NCBI GenBank assembly: GCA_004374725.1
Contig: SOKK01000049.1
Span: 1 to 8,188, forward strand
Direction of reading: 5' to 3'
DNA: 8,188 nucleotides
From: Patescibacteria group bacterium
GTDB lineage: Bacteria; Patescibacteriota; SOKK01
Shown in pieces: positions 5,764 to 8,188 of this stretch. Below the pieces are notes generated by a model, which saw only the letters and a list, made by a program, of their open reading frames with translations, ran no database searches and was not told the DNA's origin. Made by a program: the position numbers and the translations under genes. Positions within the stretch are counted from its first letter, which is position 1. Each line of letters begins with the position of its first letter.

Positions 5764-6378
5764 TTAGCGTTTCCCGATTGCACTAACTAATTTTTCGGGA
5801 GCAGTGGCAATAAAATTTGGACCAAAATCACCTTCCGTAATGACCTTATCGCGAGTTGCAATAATTGAAGGAATTGTTTCAGGGTTTTGATTGATTTCGG
5901 CTCTAAAAGTAGCAATTGTTTCAATCCATAAGTCGGGATTAATTCCTAACTCTAAAACGTCAATCTTTTCTCCTCCATAATCCAAGCGGTCTGCTTTTAC
6001 ATGGTAATTCAGATCGTCAAACTTTTCAGGATGAAGGGTGATTGCTAGTGGTTCAAATCCTTCTGCGGAAGCAATCAGGTCAGGGGTGCGTCCGACTTTT
6101 GGAGAATCTGCTTCATTAAATCTTTCTAACTTAGGAACCACCTTTAATTCCCCCAATAGCTCTCCAACAAAGGTCTTGAAAATCGCATGGGTAGTTGGGA
6201 TTTTATCTAACTTGTGTTCCTCGTAAAATTTGGCGAAATGAGTCTTTCCTGCTTCAATTTCTCCTCTTAGTTTTCCCACTAAGCCCTCAACGTTTTCTTG
6301 ATAGACTCTTTCGGTCACAAAGCCCTCCATACCTTTGGTGGTCTTGGATAAGGGGTAATCCGTTCTCTCAAAACTCAT
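5764..6378 (-). CDS. Unknown 204-residue cytosolic protein
   Basis: I recognise no family. The ATG at 6378 follows a consensus SD (AGGAGG, 6385-6390) with six bases of spacing, and an excellent promoter lies at 6415-6443. The product has no membrane segment or signal peptide. The first ~80 residues look helical and charged (ERVYQENVEGLVGKLRGEIE, 23-42). The middle has an apparent alpha/beta segment with GRTPDLIASAEGFEPLAITLH and DRLDYGGEKIDVLELGINPD. The C-terminal part contains PSIIATRDKVITEGDFGPNF and ends SAIGKR. Strong initiation signals suggest an abundant protein. It converges on the small plus-strand gene and shares its terminator. It lies 101 bases after tyrS, but its own promoter suggests independent expression. 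Function unknown. Confidence 0.85.
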   Translation of the reverse strand: MSFERTDYPLSKTTKGMEGFVTERVYQENVEGLVGKLRGEIEAGKTHFAKFYEEHKLDKIPTTHAIFKTFVGELLGELKVVPKLERFNEADSPKVGRTPDLIASAEGFEPLAITLHPEKFDDLNYHVKADRLDYGGEKIDVLELGINPDLWIETIATFRAEINQNPETIPSIIATRDKVITEGDFGPNFIATAPEKLVSAIGKR

Positions 6379-6414
6379 TTAATACCTCCTGAAATAAAAA
6401 TTTACTGTTGTTTA

Positions 6415-6443
6415 ATTATACCACAAAAACCCCTTCAGATCAA
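6415..6443 (-). promoter_or_regulatory. Strong sigma-70 promoter of the 5764-6378 gene
   Basis: On the minus strand TTGATC (6438-6443) and a consensus TATAAT (6415-6420) are 17 bases apart, with TGG just before the -10 box as an extended element. The start near 6408 gives a 30-base leader containing the AGGAGG SD. This is the best promoter in the window. Confidence 0.8.
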
Positions 6444-6479
6444 GATATTTAGACTGATTATCAATGAACAACCCTAAAT

Positions 6480-7685
6480 CTATTTCAATTTAATCCTCAC
6501 AAACTTCCGCTTTCCAACCTGTAAAACCTGCCCATTTTTTAGCTTAACCTTCTTCTCGTAGTCGGTTATTTTTTTGTCATCCAATTTAACTCCACCTTGC
6601 CCAATCAAGCGCCGCGCTTCACTTCTACTAGAGGTTAGTTTATTTTTAGTAATTAGATCTACTAGCAGCACCGAGTCACTAGTTACTTTAATCTCAGAAA
6701 TATCACTAGGCTTTTCTTTATCCCGAAAAACTTTATTAAACTCTTTCTCCGCTTTCTGGGCATCTTTTTTACTATGAAACCTCGTCACAATTCTCTTAGC
6801 AAGTCGCGCCTTAAGATTACGGGGATTGATAGTTTGTTTATTAAAAGAATCTTTAAAACCTTCAATTTCTTCTGGAGGAGTGTCAGTTAAAAGTTCAAAA
6901 TAGTTAATAATTAACTCGTCGGGAATAGACATAATCTTACCAAATTGATCTTTAGGAGATTCAGTGATTCCAATGTAATTACCCAAACTCTTACTCATCT
7001 TATCTTTGCCGTCAGTACCTACAAGTAAAGGAACAGTCAGAATATCCTGTTGAGCTTGCCCAAGACGCTTTTGCATCGTCCGTCCAGCAAGCAAATTAAA
7101 TTTTTGATCAGTGCCGCCAATCTCAAGATCAGCTTTCAGGGCATAGGAGTCGTATCCCTGCATGATTGAGTAAAATAGCTCGTGGAGACGGATGTCGCTC
7201 TTGCTCTTTAATCTTTTCACAAAATCATCCCTTTCTAGAATCCTTGCAACACTGAAATGGGTTGAAAGTCGAACTAAATCGGAGAAACCCATTTTATCAA
7301 ACCATTCACTATTGTGACGAACTTCAGTTTTATTAAGGTCAAGAATTTTACCTACTTGATCAAGATAGGTCTTAGCATTTTTTTTAATCTCTTCTTTGCT
7401 TAAAATCGGACGGGTCTTTTTTTCTCCTGAAGGATCACCAATCCGAGTCGTCGCATCACCAATTAAAAAGATTACTTGGTGTCCGGCTTCCTGAAATTGT
7501 TTTAGTTTAAAGAGAGGCACAGTGTGTCCCAAGTGAAGATCGGGAGCAGTAACATCGACACCTAACTTTACACGTAACTTTTCCCCAGACTTGAGTTTTT
7601 TTTCTAAGCTCTTTTTATCAATTGCCTCTTCCACTCCGCGAGACAAAAGCTCTTCAATGACCAAGGGATCAGTGTTAACGGTCAT
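6480..7685 (-). CDS. tyrS: Tyrosyl-tRNA synthetase (TyrS2/TyrZ-type)
   Basis: A class I aminoacyl-tRNA synthetase that charges tRNA-Tyr with tyrosine in the cytosol; it normally acts as a dimer. The 401-aa product has the HIGH-type signature HLGH (51-54) in VTAPDLHLGHTVPLFKLKQF, the block FLIGDATTRIGDPSG (73-87) typical of the TyrS2/TyrZ branch, a tyrosine-site segment EIGGTDQKFNLLAGR, the KMSKS loop exactly as KMSKS (229-233), and a C-terminal S4 RNA-binding domain (about 338-401, RSEARRLIGQGGVKLDDKKI). The frame stays open upstream to 7913, but those 76 residues overlap the divergent PBP gene and both promoters and do not resemble the family, so the ATG at 7685 is the start. There is no SD before it. 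No T-box leader is visible: only about 36 bases separate the predicted start and the ATG. No terminator follows. Confidence 0.97.
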   Translation of the reverse strand: MTVNTDPLVIEELLSRGVEEAIDKKSLEKKLKSGEKLRVKLGVDVTAPDLHLGHTVPLFKLKQFQEAGHQVIFLIGDATTRIGDPSGEKKTRPILSKEEIKKNAKTYLDQVGKILDLNKTEVRHNSEWFDKMGFSDLVRLSTHFSVARILERDDFVKRLKSKSDIRLHELFYSIMQGYDSYALKADLEIGGTDQKFNLLAGRTMQKRLGQAQQDILTVPLLVGTDGKDKMSKSLGNYIGITESPKDQFGKIMSIPDELIINYFELLTDTPPEEIEGFKDSFNKQTINPRNLKARLAKRIVTRFHSKKDAQKAEKEFNKVFRDKEKPSDISEIKVTSDSVLLVDLITKNKLTSSRSEARRLIGQGGVKLDDKKITDYEKKVKLKNGQVLQVGKRKFVRIKLK

Positions 7686-7727
7686 GATAAGGTTAATAAA
7701 GTTAGAAAATATATCTAAACTGTTTTT

Positions 7728-7757
7728 ATTATAGCCCAAGTTTGGTATAATAGCTAA
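7728..7757 (-). promoter_or_regulatory. tyrS promoter
   Basis: On the minus strand a consensus -10 box TATAAT occupies 7728-7733. The best -35 candidate is TTAGCT (7752-7757) at 18 bases. The predicted start near 7721 gives a leader of about 36 bases without an SD. The box lies where the -35 element of the opposite PBP promoter would be, so the two promoters overlap. Confidence 0.6.
7743..7751 (+). promoter_or_regulatory. Extended -10 promoter of the PBP gene
   Basis: TGG-TATAAT is a perfect -10 box with an extended TGn element, the same nine bases as in the minus-strand promoter at 6415-6423. The -35 region (about 7723-7728) is only a T-rich stretch. The predicted start is near 7757-7758, leaving about 25 bases before the ATG at 7783. 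Confidence 0.7.
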
Positions 7758-7782
7758 TGATTGTACTTCTAAAATAATCATT

Positions 7783-8188
7783 ATGGCTAAAGCAAAAAAA
7801 GCAAAACCTCGAAGTTTCAAGAAGACAAAGCTTAAAACTACCCCCAAGCAGAAATTCACTTTTAAGAAAGCCTTGCGGCATCCGATCCAGTGGTTCAAAA
7901 GCTTGGATCGCAAGCAAAAGATTTTAGTGATTGCAGTTGCAGCTGTGATCGTATTCTTTTTATTTACAGGAGGACTTTTTGCTTATTATAGTAAAGATCT
8001 TCCTGATCCGAATAAAATCAATAGTGGCTTGGCACAGTCCTCAATGATCTATGACCGCGATGGGAAGTTACTCTATGAAGTACATGGTGATCAAAGAAGA
8101 ACTTTAATCGGCTTTGATGAAATGCCAGACACAATCAAATGGGCGACAGTTGCAATTGAAGATGTAGATTTCTACAAACATCACGGGA
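7783..8188 (+). CDS. Class A penicillin-binding protein, N-terminal part (runs off the window)
   Basis: The frame from the ATG at 7783 is open to the right edge (135 codons visible). Residues 1-45 are a strongly basic cytoplasmic tail (MAKAKKAKPRSFKKTK...), 46-69 form one membrane helix (ILVIAVAAVIVFFLF core), and the extracellular part then begins with KDLPDPNKI, IYDRDGKLLYEV and ATVAIEDVDFYKHHG. The last is motif 1 of the GT51 glycosyltransferase domain (E-D-x-x-F-x-x-H-x-G), and E126 is the expected catalytic glutamate. These enzymes polymerise lipid II into glycan strands and, in class A proteins, cross-link them with a transpeptidase domain, which would lie beyond this window; a monofunctional glycosyltransferase cannot be excluded. 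There is no SD before the ATG. The gene is divergent from tyrS. Confidence 0.93.
   Translation, partial: MAKAKKAKPRSFKKTKLKTTPKQKFTFKKALRHPIQWFKSLDRKQKILVIAVAAVIVFFLFTGGLFAYYSKDLPDPNKINSGLAQSSMIYDRDGKLLYEVHGDQRRTLIGFDEMPDTIKWATVAIEDVDFYKHHG

Noticed and set aside
6444..6479. Possible tyrS terminator
   Set aside because: Only a weak AT stem (ATTTAG/CTAAAT) with a large loop and no T-run is present.
7686..7782. T-box or other leader control of tyrS
   Set aside because: The region before tyrS is under 100 bases and holds two promoters; there is no room for a T-box stem and antiterminator.
7686..7913. 76-codon upstream extension of tyrS
   Set aside because: It overlaps the divergent PBP gene and both promoters and does not look like a TyrRS N-terminus; the ATG at 7685 gives the normal length.
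1..8188. CRISPR array, tRNA, rRNA, insertion sequence or phage genes, and an alternative genetic code
   Set aside because: No regularly spaced repeats, no tRNA cloverleaf or rRNA motifs, no transposase or integrase motifs; all conserved proteins read through without in-frame TGA.

Overview
This 8.2 kb window comes from a bacterial chromosome. It carries a complete secA, a complete tyrS and the first part of a class A penicillin-binding protein gene, so the cell has a Sec export system and a peptidoglycan wall. The coding strands are AT-rich, the standard code fits throughout (no in-frame TGA is needed), and genes are small and tightly packed. A membrane-anchored 'Holliday junction resolvase-related' protein and several tiny orphan genes would fit a Candidate Phyla Radiation (Patescibacteria) genome. 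That placement is an inference and not proven; no rRNA or other firm taxonomic marker is present.

Layout. (1) Positions 1-1064: two minus-strand genes for small unknown proteins (about 145 and 138 aa). They look like tandem paralogues, and each ends in its own strong intrinsic terminator. (2) 1160-4513: a plus-strand operon of secA, a DUF3883-like protein and a membrane-anchored PF10107-like protein. The last two both look like small PD-(D/E)xK nuclease-fold proteins. (3) 4604-4753: a 49-residue gene with its own promoter, Shine-Dalgarno (SD) sequence and terminator. (4) 4872-5474: an Mpg/AAG-type 3-methyladenine DNA glycosylase. (5) 5555-5698: a second tiny lysine-rich gene with its own promoter, SD and terminator; the terminator also serves the convergent neighbour. 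(6) 5764-6378 (minus): an orphan 204-aa protein with an excellent promoter and SD. (7) 6480-7685 (minus): tyrS, divergent from (8) the penicillin-binding protein gene at 7783, which runs off the right edge.

Two themes stand out. First, the genes fall into two styles. The unknown genes are self-contained units with strong SDs, mostly clear promoters, and hairpin terminators. The recognisable genes (secA, mpg, tyrS, the PBP gene) have weak or no SD and no private terminator. Second, secA is followed by two possible nuclease-fold proteins and, a little further on, a DNA glycosylase, a loose grouping of DNA-metabolism genes next to an export gene. No tRNA, rRNA, CRISPR array, insertion sequence, transposase or phage gene was seen. 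No gene-free stretch exceeds 300 bases.
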